Shown here: in pieces, positions 1 through 9,696 of the stretch
Layout of the letters: each line of letters starts with the position of its first letter
How positions within the stretch are numbered: the first letter of the stretch is position 1
NCBI RefSeq assembly: GCF_905147365.1
Contig: NC_056408.1
Coordinates: 2,356,001 to 2,420,000, forward strand
DNA: 64,000 nucleotides
Direction of reading: 5' to 3'
Source of the DNA: Aricia agestis
Taxonomy: Eukaryota; Arthropoda; Insecta; Lepidoptera; Lycaenidae
Notes under the pieces: model-generated
What the model saw: the letters and a program-made list of their open reading frames with translations, nothing else
Told to the model about the DNA's origin: nothing
Database searches by the model: none
Made by a program: the position numbers and the translations under genes

Positions 1-1247
1 CTATTGATATGTGAAGGGTAATTTATCAAATTGATAGTACGTTTCATCAATTATTAGTTATAGACTATCTAAGAGGAAACAAAACGTACATTAATGACCA
101 TTTACACCAGTTACCACTGCCTAGTCAATAACCAATAAATAAATAATAAATAAATAAAATATATTTTTATTCAAAATGGGTATTGGGTATCATGAAACAT
201 TTTTTGAAAGTCGAACGAAGAAACTACGTTGCCTACCACAGGTTTGGGAACTATCCCGCCGAGAAGAACCGGCTGTAGAATATTTATATTATAGAAAATG
301 AATACAAGACATTTACAAATTATGAGATAGAAACAAAAACTTAAAACGATTAATTAACTAAATACAAAAACAAACGGCGACTTTTTTGTTATGCAGCAAT
401 TTCTTCCAAGAAGTCGTAAATTTTATGAGTAGGTATTCAATATTTTATGTATAATTTAGGAAATAAAATAATTATCCACGCCAAATCACCTTAGTTTTTG
501 ATTTCGAAATATCCTCTACAGTCTACTGCTTATCTTTCATATTATGCTACTATATTTATTGTAGAGTTTTAAAAATCAAAATGTGAACATGAATTTAAAG
601 CAACAAGCGATACGATTGATGTCGCTTGTGCAAGGAATTAAGAACTAACGTGAATAAGGATAATTACATATTATTTTGGGTGATACTGAAATTGACATAC
701 TGGTAAAATTACGCCAGCCTTGGAAAAAAAACGATGATCTCATTCAAACTAGGTAGTTAAAAAAAATAGGCGCCACCACCCACTATAAACCAACCTCGTA
801 ACATTACAATATTGAGTCGCTGTCGCTGTCTAGCCACAATATGAAATTCCGGTAAACATACGTGCCTCTAATGTTAATAGCATTTGCTTAGCATATTCAT
901 TATTATATTTATCAGACAATGGACATGTATTGCTTGGCCTAGCTTTGTGAATTAATGTCAACGTAGGCTTTGTTATGCGACTGGGGGCCAGGACAAAATA
1001 GACTAACGACTACAATGTACAAATAGGAATGCGATAAAGTTAAAACTTTGTGACTACTTTTTAATTATACTACTCGATATTATCCAATTTTTCCTTGCTA
1101 ACAGAAATTGGATGCTGAGTCAAAGAGATGTCCGAAGAGGTTCGAATGTTCTGAGCCTTAAGAGAACTTAGGATAGTTGGTAGGAGCCAAACCATCCCTT
1201 ATCAGTCGAGTATGAGTGGTGTGTAGCGACTAGTGACTAGTACGTAC
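1..1247. other. No recognisable gene; presumed intron of the CUB gene
   Basis: AT-rich sequence with no long frame, no inverted-repeat element and no repeat shared with the rest of the window that I could see. It would be intron downstream of the CUB exon on the minus strand. Confidence 0.4.
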
Positions 1248-1422
1248 TCTGGCGGCTTGCCCCGGAGGTCGAAGGTGCGGAACTCGACGAGCACGCGCTG
1301 TCCGGGCGCGGCGAGGAACGTGTAGAGGCACTGGCGCGTCTGGTTGAGCGGGTTGCTCAGCTCCGGCGCGCTGAACGTGCCGTTGCTGCCGCCGCCCCGG
1401 CTCACGAACGTGCGGTCGCACT
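1248..1422 (-). CDS. Internal exon: N-terminal part of a CUB domain
   Basis: Read on the minus strand, this GC-rich block encodes a Cys-Asp-Arg start, the segment NGTFSAPELSNPLNQTRQC, then LYTFLAAPGQRV and VEFRTFDLRGKPPE. The pattern (first Cys, G-T-F-S-x-P, N-P, second Cys, P-G-x-R-V, F-x-x-F-D-L) is that of the first half of a CUB domain, an extracellular beta-sandwich for protein binding. The acceptor is a TAG at 1425-1423 after a T-rich run, and the donor is GTACGT at 1247-1242. With this acceptor the exon starts with two bases that complete a codon begun by the exon at 4850-4921. It ends in phase 2, and the rest of the domain would lie beyond the window. The wording of the segment recalls insect SOL-1 (suppressor of lurcher) CUB proteins; that assignment is an inference from memory of the family. 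Base composition is unlike the AT-rich repeats around it. Confidence 0.62.
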
Positions 1423-2513
1423 CTACGACAAAAAATGAGGATTAGTATTGACTACAGACGATGGGACACCCATGACAGAGTTAGATTTTTCAGGGGATTA
1501 ACTAGAGCAGATATTGCGAGTATGCATTAAGTATATTATATTTATATAAACTCCAGGGGATTGACAATTTTTTTCCTAATCTTTAATTGGCGATAGAGTT
1601 TAGTAGATTTGTAACTCATGTATTTCGATATCAGATCACCATCGCCAATGTCAGAGTGTGATGAAGGAGACAGTAATATAATACTACTTGAATGATACTT
1701 GAAAAATTTTATTTTCACCGGGTACGAAGTTCACCGGGCCAACTAGTGAACAATAATTATAATTCGAGTACCTAATAAAATACCCATAGAGAATTAAATA
1801 TTGATACTTAGTCACGATTTCAAGATAGTCGAAGTTCGAAGTTGAAGTTGCTTATGAAGGGTTCCGTAGTTATTTGGAGCTTGAATTAAGAGCTTCTTAC
1901 ACATTATTTTAAAATAAGATTTAGGATAGGCCTATTTTAGAGTATGTTTTAGATAGTTTATAAAATACCATTATCACACTACGACTATGTATTACAATAT
2001 ATATTCTGTGGTAGTACTTCTAATTGAGAGCCAATTGGCGGAATTGAAGGAAAATGAGAATAAATAGGAAAAGTACTGTCTTTGTTCTATGATATTTTGC
2101 TTTAATACCTTCAAGAGATTCTTGTACCTCATAAGTATATTTCTTAAGTCTTATAAATATTGATACTATAATACCTTGTGCTTGTGATTTCAGGTTAAGG
2201 AAATTTGAGCTTTAAGTCGAGGTCCTTGAGGTTGGTATGCGCTACCAAAGTCTTCCAAATTAAAGATAATTTAATAAACAAGTTGGCCAAAAACAAACAT
2301 AATGCGAAGGCGCATCCCTCGAGAGCCAACCTTTTACTACCATGTTCAATACCTTTTAATATTATTAAGAGCTCCTGAGTACGAGCTACAAGCTGTGATT
2401 TTGCTTCTTACTTTAATTTTGTACATAATTTGATTACCATTAATGTATAAAAAAATAACAATAATGCGTTCCTTAATTTCCTAAACCTTCTTTTCTATAT
2501 TTTTATATGCCTC
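1423..2513. other. No recognisable gene; presumed intron
   Basis: AT-rich, no coding signal and no recognised repeat. It lies between the CUB exon and a truncated LINE, and would be intronic if the two minus-strand exons belong together. Confidence 0.4.
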
Positions 2514-2850
2514 CGAGACATGGACCGCTGGCGCAAAATGCTCGGCATTCCTTGGACCGCATACCGGACAAACACGTCTATATTTCAGAAACTCAAAACT
2601 AGACAAAGAAACTCTTTGTCTGCAAATATCACTCTCCTTTTTGGCCACATAGCCCGCCGGGAGCCTTACAATCTTAAGAGTCTCATTCTAGCTGGGCAAT
2701 AAGAGGGGGAAAGAGATAGAGGCAGAGTGGCCACACGATGGACAAACGCACTGCACGTTCCAGGAGGCACTTAATCAGGCCAAAAACAGAGACAAGTGGA
2801 GAGCCCTATCCCGAAACGCAAATTTTGGTGGCCACGTCCCTCAGCCATGA
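2514..2850 (+). pseudogene. C-terminal remnant of a non-LTR reverse transcriptase
   Basis: The frame starts inside the element with DRWRKMLGIPWTAYRTNTS, then LFGHIARREP. After an in-frame TAA (2700-2702) it continues in pieces with EGERDRGRVATRWTNAL and, after a slip of frame, AKNRDKWRALSRNAN and a TGA at 2848. This is the well-known end of arthropod RTE/endonuclease-reverse-transcriptase type proteins (W-R-x-M-L-x-I-P-W-T, F-G-H-x-x-R-R, E-G-x-R-x-R-G-R, N-R-D-x-W-R). The reverse-transcriptase catalytic motifs are absent, so the copy is 5'-truncated and dead. It runs directly into the 3' tail at 2851-3193, which identifies the source element of that dispersed tail. Confidence 0.7.
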
Positions 2851-3193
2851 GGATACGAGACGTGGGAGAGCCATGCTTCGGCACGAATAGGTCGGCTCGA
2901 CCGGAGAAATACCATGTTCTCACAGAAAATCGGCGTGAAACAGCGCTTGCGCTGTGTTTCGCCGAGTGAGTGAGTTTACCGTTAAGCTCAATCCCCTACC
3001 CTATTTCCTTCCATACTCTCCCCTATTCACTTCCTATCCCTACCCTCCCCCATTACCCTATTCCCTCTTAAAAGGTCGGCAACGCACCTGTAGCTCTTTT
3101 GATGCTGAGAGTGTCCATGGGCGACGGAAGTTGCTTTCCATCAGGTGACCCGATGCTCGTTTGCCCCCCTATTTCACAAAAAAAATAAAAAAG
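2851..3193 (+). mobile_element. LINE 3' tail, pyrimidine-rich family, copy 1
   Basis: The 3' UTR of the truncated LINE just upstream. It has GGGAGAGCCATGCTTCGGCA, a GAAACAGCGCTTGCGCTGT hairpin, a tract of CCCTA/CCCTT blocks, then GGCAACGCACCTG, TGTCCATGGGCGACGGAAG and CAGGTGACCC, ending in TTTGCCCCCCTATTTCAC plus poly(A). The same tail, alone or partial, recurs at 6135, 7017, 23927, 26085(-), 42510(-) and 46587(-). Confidence 0.75.
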
Positions 3194-3617
3194 GAAATGA
3201 TAGCAAGTAGCGATGGTAAAATACTAAATCAAAGTTCACACTTATCTCCCGGAAGAGGAATGAATGATCGCCATAATCTAGTGTCCGCTTCGTGCGCAAT
3301 CAACAGACTGCAGTTTTATCTCGCTCCGAGTCACTAGACGCTTAATCGACTGAACAAATTATCAGCCCTCGCTAATAGTTCACTAATAAAAGTTAACGCT
3401 TGCAGATAGAAAATCAAAAGACAGTCTAGACCAGCCATTCTCAAAGTGTGCTAGACTTTGATCTCCGTCCGTCCGTTTGTCACCAGCCTGTATCAAACCG
3501 CGATAGCTACAGAGTTGAAATAACGAGTAAATAGCTAATATATTGTAATTTGTACTATACGTTTACCGCAAATTTTGATTGAAGGCATCAACAGTGCATA
3601 CCCATATATTTTATTCT

Positions 3618-3758
3618 AGCGGTTCTCAAACTTTTTTGGTTGCGAAACCTTTTAAAAAAGTAAAATTTTTGTCAGACAATCCTTTGCCTTTGCCAAGCGT
3701 GTTACGCGGAGCCCTAAGGCTGCCTAGGGCTGCGCAGATCACGCTTTGAGAATGGTTG
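3618..3758 (+). mobile_element. hAT-type MITE, degenerate
   Basis: It begins AGCGGTTCTCAAACTTTTTT and ends CACGCTTTGAGAATGGTTG, the classic imperfect terminal repeats of small hAT elements (CAGNGGTTCTCAAA). An 8-bp duplication is not clean. A reversed end of the same type lies at about 3431-3452. Confidence 0.5.
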
Positions 3759-4438
3759 ATTTATCCACTTTAAGCCTAAATGAGATGCAGTAGAATTCGT
3801 TATAGGCGTTTAATTATGGATCGCCCACACGCCGGCCGTGTTACATTCATTCATGCCTCATTCATATGTTGCAACTTGCAGCTAGCATATTGTATTCTTT
3901 TTAAAAAAAGGACCTTTCTTGTGCAAGCTATTGTGGGATTAGCCTCATGTGTTCTAAATGCATTGAGCGGGATTTCAAATGATAATGCGCGTAACGGGCG
4001 ATTTAAAATATTTTTAAATGACTTTACATTTTATAATATTGATTATTATTATTTATTTATAAATATAGATCTGATAACAATCTTTAAAAGCATACAATTA
4101 AAATAGTATAACATGTAAGTTAATAATATCCATGCGTCAATTCTTTTTATACTCCATTTTGAACTACAGTAATAAAATATACTTATCTCTACTGAAGATA
4201 TTATTGCTTTCTTCAATCACATCGCGTACTCTTACTTTTTAAGCTAATTTTTCTTTGAGAAGTTTTAGATACGTAACATCAGTGATATGCGACTTAGACA
4301 CTAATTAGTAATTACCCTAATTAGGAGTTCCGAACACTGGGGGGTGCTGGGAGGCGGCGGTGCATTACACAAATACTAGAGCGCTTCAATAAGATCTCAT
4401 CATGTCACATAAAATAACGTGTTTTTGATGTAATTTTA
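3759..4438. other. No recognisable gene
   Basis: An open frame of 108 codons (3780-4106) has AT-driven composition (runs of I, N, Y, F) and resembles nothing known. No repeat was recognised. Confidence 0.35.
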
Positions 4439-4607
4439 GGCTGGATTTATGCGTCGAGCGGTTTGTTTGGTCGCTCCACCGCGATACCACAAGCAATGTA
4501 ACGATTTATTTAAGGCAATTCATATGACCTCACGGTGGCTCCACTCCACACATCGTAGGAATTGAGAGCCAACCCGCTTGTTCGCGCGGACACATATAAA
4601 TCCAGCC
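4439..4607. mobile_element. MITE, GGCTGGATTTAT family
   Basis: Terminal inverted repeats GGCTGGATTTATGCG and CATATAAATCCAGCC bound 169 bp. The interior has the GAGCGGTTTG...GCTCCACCGCGAT segment also seen at 26802-26930 and 37804-37960. It lies in the intron between the two minus-strand exons. Confidence 0.6.
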
Positions 4608-4849
4608 AGCATAAGGGTTTGCGTTTTCGCGTTTTTTGCTAACTTTGAATTCTTGTTTTTTTTTTGTTTTTCTTATAATTATATTTTGGTATTTAATACT
4701 ACAGCCACACAGAGAGGAAACGTCTGGCGTCAGTCTGAGACTGATGGACTGAACTGATGCCAGATTGACCGTGTAACACTCGTCTAAACGGCGTTTTCTC
4801 TCATTGTGACGGTCGGATCTTATTGAAGCAGTAAGAGAAGTGCACGTAC

Positions 4850-4921
4850 TTGGAGGCTTAGTAGGCGAGGGTTCCGCCAGCGAGGCCGCGCTCGAGGGCT
4901 CCGTGGCCTCCCCCGCGACCA
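4850..4921 (-). CDS. 72-nt linker exon upstream of the CUB exon
   Basis: On the minus strand a pyrimidine-rich tract ends in a CAG acceptor (4924-4922). It is followed by 72 nt and a GTACGT donor (4849-4844). The frame gives VAGEATEPSSAASLAEPSP followed by TKPP, a low-complexity Ser/Pro/Ala/Glu segment of the sort found just after a signal peptide. The exon is phase 1 on both sides. Its last base A plus the first two bases AG of the exon at 1248-1422 make a Lys codon, so the two exons join cleanly about 3.4 kb apart. A signal-peptide exon upstream was not found. The island is GC-rich against an AT-rich background. A longer open frame runs across it, but that frame includes the intron and a MITE and is not the real product. 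Confidence 0.5.
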
Positions 4922-4975
4922 CTGCGACAAACAACAGCTGTTAACCGACTGCATCAAACGAGGTACGCATTTTTA

Positions 4976-5110
4976 CACGTACTATCAGAGAAATTGGTTC
5001 AGAGGCCGATGACGGACCTACGTTATTCGGTCTGGTTATGTCGTGCCCGATTAGGTCATTACGGAATTGGCAGAACACGACCAAATGACGTAGGTAAATA
5101 ATCGCATAAC
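4976..5110 (+). repeat. Dispersed repeat, GTACTATCAGAGAA family
   Basis: Starts GTACTATCAGAGAAATTGGT and includes GGACCTACGT. Related segments are at 57837-57965 and, in reverse, at 26572-26755. Class unknown. Confidence 0.4.
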
Positions 5111-5153
5111 ACTAAATATATTGTATATCACGACCGACTCGTCATAGTTAAGA

Positions 5154-5368
5154 CTTCAGTCTCAAAATCAGCGGGCAGCGCGGCGGGGGCGGCGGCGGAG
5201 CGTTCCAATGTATAGATTTATAATATAAATTTTATATGGACAGGCCGAGGACGCGAATGGCTCGCGGCTGCTTTCGAGGCCTGTCCATATAAATCTATAC
5301 TATACATTGGAATTTGGAACGCGCCCCCGCCGCTCCCGCCCCGCTATCCGCTGATTTCGAGACTGAAG
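5154..5368. mobile_element. Foldback element with 93-bp arms
   Basis: Arms 5154-5246 and 5278-5368 are inverted copies starting CTTCAGTCTC, then AAATCAGCGG, a GC-rich GGCGGGGGCGG block and TATATGGACAGGCC. The 31-bp centre is unpaired. No protein is encoded. The arms differ by small indels, so the copy is not brand new. Confidence 0.65.
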
Positions 5369-6001
5369 CCCTACAGCATACGAGGCCACTTACGAAACAA
5401 TAAAAGCAACATTTCAGTGCATTTTCCTATTGAGTGCGCCGAGAGGTCGCGTTGCGAGATTATTGGTATACGGCGCATTATGGAGCGCAAATATTGTGCT
5501 ACTTAGCGCTACTCGCTTCTATCGTAGGATTTTCACGTTGTAAATGCAAAATTCAGGCGCATTCTTCTAACTCGAATGTCAGATAGCGCGCGAACGAGAC
5601 TGATTGAGAACCGACAGATGTATTAAGAAGACTGGTCTTCAAAGGCAAAAACTATTGCATAACTTTTAGTTATTGTGTGAAATGTACCCTTAGGCTTCTT
5701 ACAGACGAAGGGCATGTAGTCAAAATGCATTCGCTCGTTTCGATAATGAAGTTAGATGTCAATAATGTAGGTACACCTAATATGTTTCACATAACGCATT
5801 GCAAGCATCATGACACTGATGCGTTGTACATTTTTGACCTCTTACTTCGAATCGAAATTAGCGAATGCATTTTGAATAAAGTTACTGTAACGTTAGTTAC
5901 AAATCTATAACATTTCCTCAGAACTCATGGTACGCTCTATCTACAAGATCGTGGTATCTTTTAACTCATACAAGCATGCGGCATGCCCATCCCAACATAA
6001 T
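5369..6001. other. No recognisable gene
   Basis: A 77-codon frame at 5677-5910 has no recognisable motif. No repeat was recognised. Confidence 0.3.
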
Positions 6002-6069
6002 GCCCGGTTCACATTATTCCAATGGTGCAGCGCAGGATTCGATCACAGGATTACGATAATGTAAACCCG
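6002..6069. mobile_element. Short MITE, GGTTTACATTATTCCA family
   Basis: Ends GCCCGGTTCACATTATTCCA and GATAATGTAAACCCGC are inverted. A second copy is at 23819-23885. Confidence 0.45.
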
Positions 6070-6084
6070 CTATAACGCAAAATT

Positions 6085-6116
6085 CTTTTTTTTTATGATA
6101 TAAGGGGGCAAACGAC
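6085..6116 (-). mobile_element. Inverted 3'-end fragment of the pyrimidine-rich LINE
   Basis: Poly(T) followed by ATGATATAAGGGGGCAAACG is the reverse complement of the LINE 3' end. It lies just ahead of a forward copy of the same tail. Confidence 0.55.
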
Positions 6117-6134
6117 GTTTTGTACGTCTTGTAA

Positions 6135-6384
6135 TGGGCCGGCTCGACCGGAGAAATACCACGTCCTCACAGAAAACCGGCGTGAAACAGCGCTTGCGCT
6201 GTGTTTCGCCGAGTGAGTGAGTTTACCGGAGACCCAATCCCCTACCCCAACCCCTCCCCTATCACCCTATTCCCTCTTAAAAGGCCGGCAACGCACCTGC
6301 AGCTCTTCTGATGCTGCGAGTGTCCATGGGCGACGGAAGTTGCTTTCCATCAGGTGACCCGTTTGCTCGTTTGCCCCCTTAAAT
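6135..6384 (+). mobile_element. LINE 3' tail, copy 2
   Basis: Forward copy from GGGCCGGCTCGACCGGAG to CGTTTGCCCCCTTAAA with a shortened CCCTA tract. It lacks a poly(A) end. Confidence 0.7.
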
Positions 6385-7014
6385 ATCATTCTAAAGTAAA
6401 CATAAATTATCTCGGAAAAGAGACTCCGCTATTAATTTATAAAACTTCCCTGTATAATGGGGCGTAATAATGAGGGGCCAGGTAAATTCCGTTAAAGGTA
6501 AAGTGCTGAAGTTTAATCGCGATATTAAATATTTGAAGCGCTGAAAGTATTCCGGCAGTAATTAAGACAACTTCCCGAGCTGCGAGTTACATCCAACTTC
6601 GAAGTTGCGATTTATGGCGTAGTTTATGTTGCTCGGTAGATACTAGTGCTAATGATATTTAACTTAGTATTTGTGACTGTGATTTATATTTTGGCTGGCA
6701 AAATTGGCATTAATATGCGAGTTTTGCCGAAGTGTACTCTAATATTATTAAGAGAAAATTTACAATTGTATGCTTTGAACAGGCTCTTTAACTTCTGGGC
6801 CGAAAAATTGACCGACACATGATGTTATAAGAAAAGAGAATAATAGAAAAAAAGATAATTATTCATAGATAACTTTTTGCAACAAATTGAACGTTGAATA
6901 TTTATCTTTTGGCACAAGGTAGAGGGTAAATGTTAAGGGCTAATTATTAAATAGCAAACAGTATGCTACTGCTGAAACTTATATTTTATTTACCTAATAA
7001 CATTAGGACATTTA

Positions 7015-7291
7015 TACGTGGGAGAGCCATGCTTCGGCACGACGAGCTATGCGACGGTTCTCACAGAAAACCGGCGTGAAACAGCGATTGCGCTGTGTTT
7101 CACCGAGTGAGTGAGTTTACCGGAGGCCCAATCCCCTACCCCAATCCCTCCCCTATCACCCTATTCCCTCTTAAAAGGCCGGCAACGCACCTGCAGCTCT
7201 TCTGATACTGCGAGTGTCCATGGGCTTTCCTTCAAGTTGCTTTCCATCAGGTGACCCGTTTGCTCGTTTGCCCCCTTATTTCATAAAAAAG
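7015..7291 (+). mobile_element. LINE 3' tail, copy 3
   Basis: Starts CGTGGGAGAGCCATGCTTCG and ends CCCCCTTATTTCATAAAAAA. It has a short pyrimidine tract. Confidence 0.7.
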
Positions 7292-7660
7292 GACAAAACC
7301 CTTGCGGGTTCTTGGCCTTTTAAACCAAGCAATCACTATTATACGATACTAGTTGACCGTAAATTATCTGAAAAAAAGTACACGATATTGAATCTTCCCG
7401 CAAAGCCTCGAGTTAGTAAGAATAAACTAATAAAAGAGTTAGAAAACAAGTATCCACCGAGTTCCAATTACAAAATAACTGCTCAAGTTTTTCAATACAC
7501 CGAGTGATTTATCTTCTGGAAGTTTCCATGAGTTTTTATGAAGCCATCAGAATAGTTCTCTGTTTATAGACGATCAGCCAAACCACTGTTTTGTTCCTAT
7601 AGTCTGTAGTTTCTTAAGTGTTATGGTTATGTTAAATCGATGGAATAAAGTCTCGAAACA
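7292..7660 (+). other. Coding-like 3' segment with poly(A) signal, unidentified
   Basis: Directly after the LINE tail an open frame continues for 72 codons to TGA at 7505-7507. It includes SNHYYTILVDRKLSEKKY, then AKPRVSKNKLIKELENKYPP and YKITAQVFQYTE. The composition is balanced and unlike AT-driven noise. AATAAA follows at 7644. It could be the last exon of a plus-strand gene (weak acceptor CCAAG at about 7331) or a retrocopy fragment. I do not recognise a family. Confidence 0.22.
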
Positions 7661-7763
7661 ATTTTCGGTGGTGTAATGTTTGCTGAAAATGGTGGTGGTT
7701 AAAAACCTGCATATTGGTTCAATATCACGTAAATGTCGGAGCAGAGGGCGCTAGTAGCACATA

Positions 7764-8049
7764 CAGGTTGTTCGGGTGAACACCGTTATCCTTAAAACCA
7801 TCAAATTAGCCCGTCAAAATGAACAACTTTTTCTATGAGAAATAATGCTGGGAAGTGGGAACTCAAAAAAATGCCGTCTTCATACCCATACATTAATTGC
7901 CCGGATCGGCAATTTGTATGGGTATAACGTTATGACTAATGACGACGGATTTTTCTGAGTTCCCAGCATTATTCTCATAGAAAAAGTTGTTCATTTTGAC
8001 GGGCTCATTTGAGGGTTTTAATGATAACGGTGTTCACCCGAACAACTTG
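7764..8049. mobile_element. TA-flanked palindromic MITE (286 bp)
   Basis: Ends CAGGTTGTTCGGGTGAACAC and GTGTTCACCCGAACAACTTG are inverted and flanked by TA on both sides (7762-7763 and 8050-8051). Most of the element folds on itself; the arms share AACAACTTTTTCTATGAGAA and the GACGGCATTTTT region. A Tc1/mariner-type MITE. Confidence 0.75.
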
Positions 8050-8051
8050 TA

Positions 8052-9279
8052 TAGTGCAGCAGTAAATAATCCGACCAAAATCTGACATGTCGCACACTAA
8101 TTCAAATTAGAAAATTGACAAAAACGTTGTTAAACGTCGAACGATACTAATATATATTATGATAAAATCACGCATCATAATAATATTATATTGTGCCATT
8201 ATTTTTTTCACCGACACAATGATTGTCTCAAACCGATGGGCGATGACCAAATGAAAGGATACTAGTATCCTATACATGGGTAAAATACACACTACATTTT
8301 AGTACTTTATTTATATTTTGTAAGTGTGTAAGTTTTTAATAATTTTTTGCCAATCCAACCAATAACAAAAGGCTCTCAACATCAATCTCAACATGGCGTT
8401 TCCTAAAAAAATATACCCTTACTTGAGAGCTAGAGTAAGCACTAAGCACACCAAAACAATTTTATCCTTATGACTATATGTTTGCAAAATGTTATTTATT
8501 TCCACCTGCGAGGCATACATAATATAAAAGTGGCGCCTCGGGAGACACATCACTGTGATGTATGGTAAAAGGTTTAACATCCAAACATCCTAACTCAAAT
8601 AACGCGCAGTCTCGTCGCTGTCAATTAAGGTAATCGTATTATATTGCATATAAACGTTTGCTTTTTGTTTATTTACACAGGGATTTTGCCTGCTTATTAT
8701 TGCAAATATTACGTAGATCTATAAATGTACTATATCTTAGCTGAGGTGAGCAGCTAAGCCAAAAGAAAGAGTTTTTTTGCAGTCTGTGCACATACGTATC
8801 TTTAACTGTAGAGCATAACATCATTGATCCAATTAAAATGATCAAGATGTCAGTAGATTCCCGATTGACCGAATATCATATAAATTGCGTATTTAGGCCA
8901 TATCTATGAATTCTTGCTTTAAATCTCAGTGTAACTTTTAAACCCTCTCAAATAAATTCCGCAAATATCACACAAAATAACCGAAACGGAATTCCTCAAT
9001 ATTTCGGCTGGAAAAGCTAAGCCTATGTGAAGTGGAGCGAAGAAGTGGGGTACAATCGACCTGTTTAACCCGTCGCTACCGGCCCAAGTGCGGTACAAAC
9101 GACCACCTTCTGATTCAACCCGCCGCTGCCCATCAGAAGTGCGGGCTTATTGGCTTTCCGATAGAATCCCCCAGGTGAAATTACGGATTGACCGGAATCC
9201 CAAATTAATCCGGAACTTTTAAGATGGTAAGCCGACAAAAGATTTTTTAATACATTTTAGGCGGCTTAGGAATGTAAAA
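8052..9279. other. No recognisable gene
   Basis: AT-rich. A somewhat GC-richer patch at 9020-9180 has no clear frame or splice pattern. Confidence 0.35.
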
Positions 9280-9351
9280 AATCAAAGTTTTGAAACTATT
9301 TTATGATTTTTTCCATCGAAAAAATCATAAAATAGTTTCAAAACTTTGATT
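9280..9351. repeat. Perfect 33-bp hairpin, 6-nt loop
   Basis: Arms 9280-9312 and 9319-9351 are exact reverse complements around CCATCG. The short loop and zero mismatches are unlike an old MITE. Confidence 0.8.
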
Positions 9352-9479
9352 CGTCTCAGAACGCGATAAGAATAGATTACCTACTCAGAAAACAAAAATG
9401 AAAGCAGGTTTATTTGAATTTTCACAAAAGAAAAATATAAATAAAATTAAGTCTCTATAAACTACATGAAACGTTGTAT

Positions 9480-9690
9480 TGCAGGTTACATGTCCCGTGA
9501 AACCTGAGCGCGAGTGACGGCGGATGTTCAGCCATCTTGATTGTCTACGGGATATTGGAGCACGATATCGAGGCCATGGGGCCCCGGGGCACGGGGCCGG
9601 GGGCCGGGTAATTGCTGATATTGCCTTGTTTTTCAGTGGCGGAGCGAGGTGACATATAAGTCGCATCCGGCCCACTGACTTGATAAGTCG
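9480..9690. other. GC-rich island, exon-like or conserved non-coding
   Basis: A 210-bp island in AT-rich DNA. A plus-strand acceptor-like TTGTATTGCAG precedes GTTACATGTCCCGTGAAACC, and the middle has GGGGCCCCGGGGCACGGGGC. A minus frame of 103 codons crosses it, but most of that is Arg/Pro-rich readout of GC bases. No function can be assigned. Confidence 0.25.
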
Positions 9691-9696
9691 TCCCAT

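Noticed and set aside
4530..4934. 134-codon minus-strand frame
   Set aside because: It runs from a real-looking 72-nt exon straight through its donor into AT-rich intron and a MITE. Only 4850-4921 has exon character.
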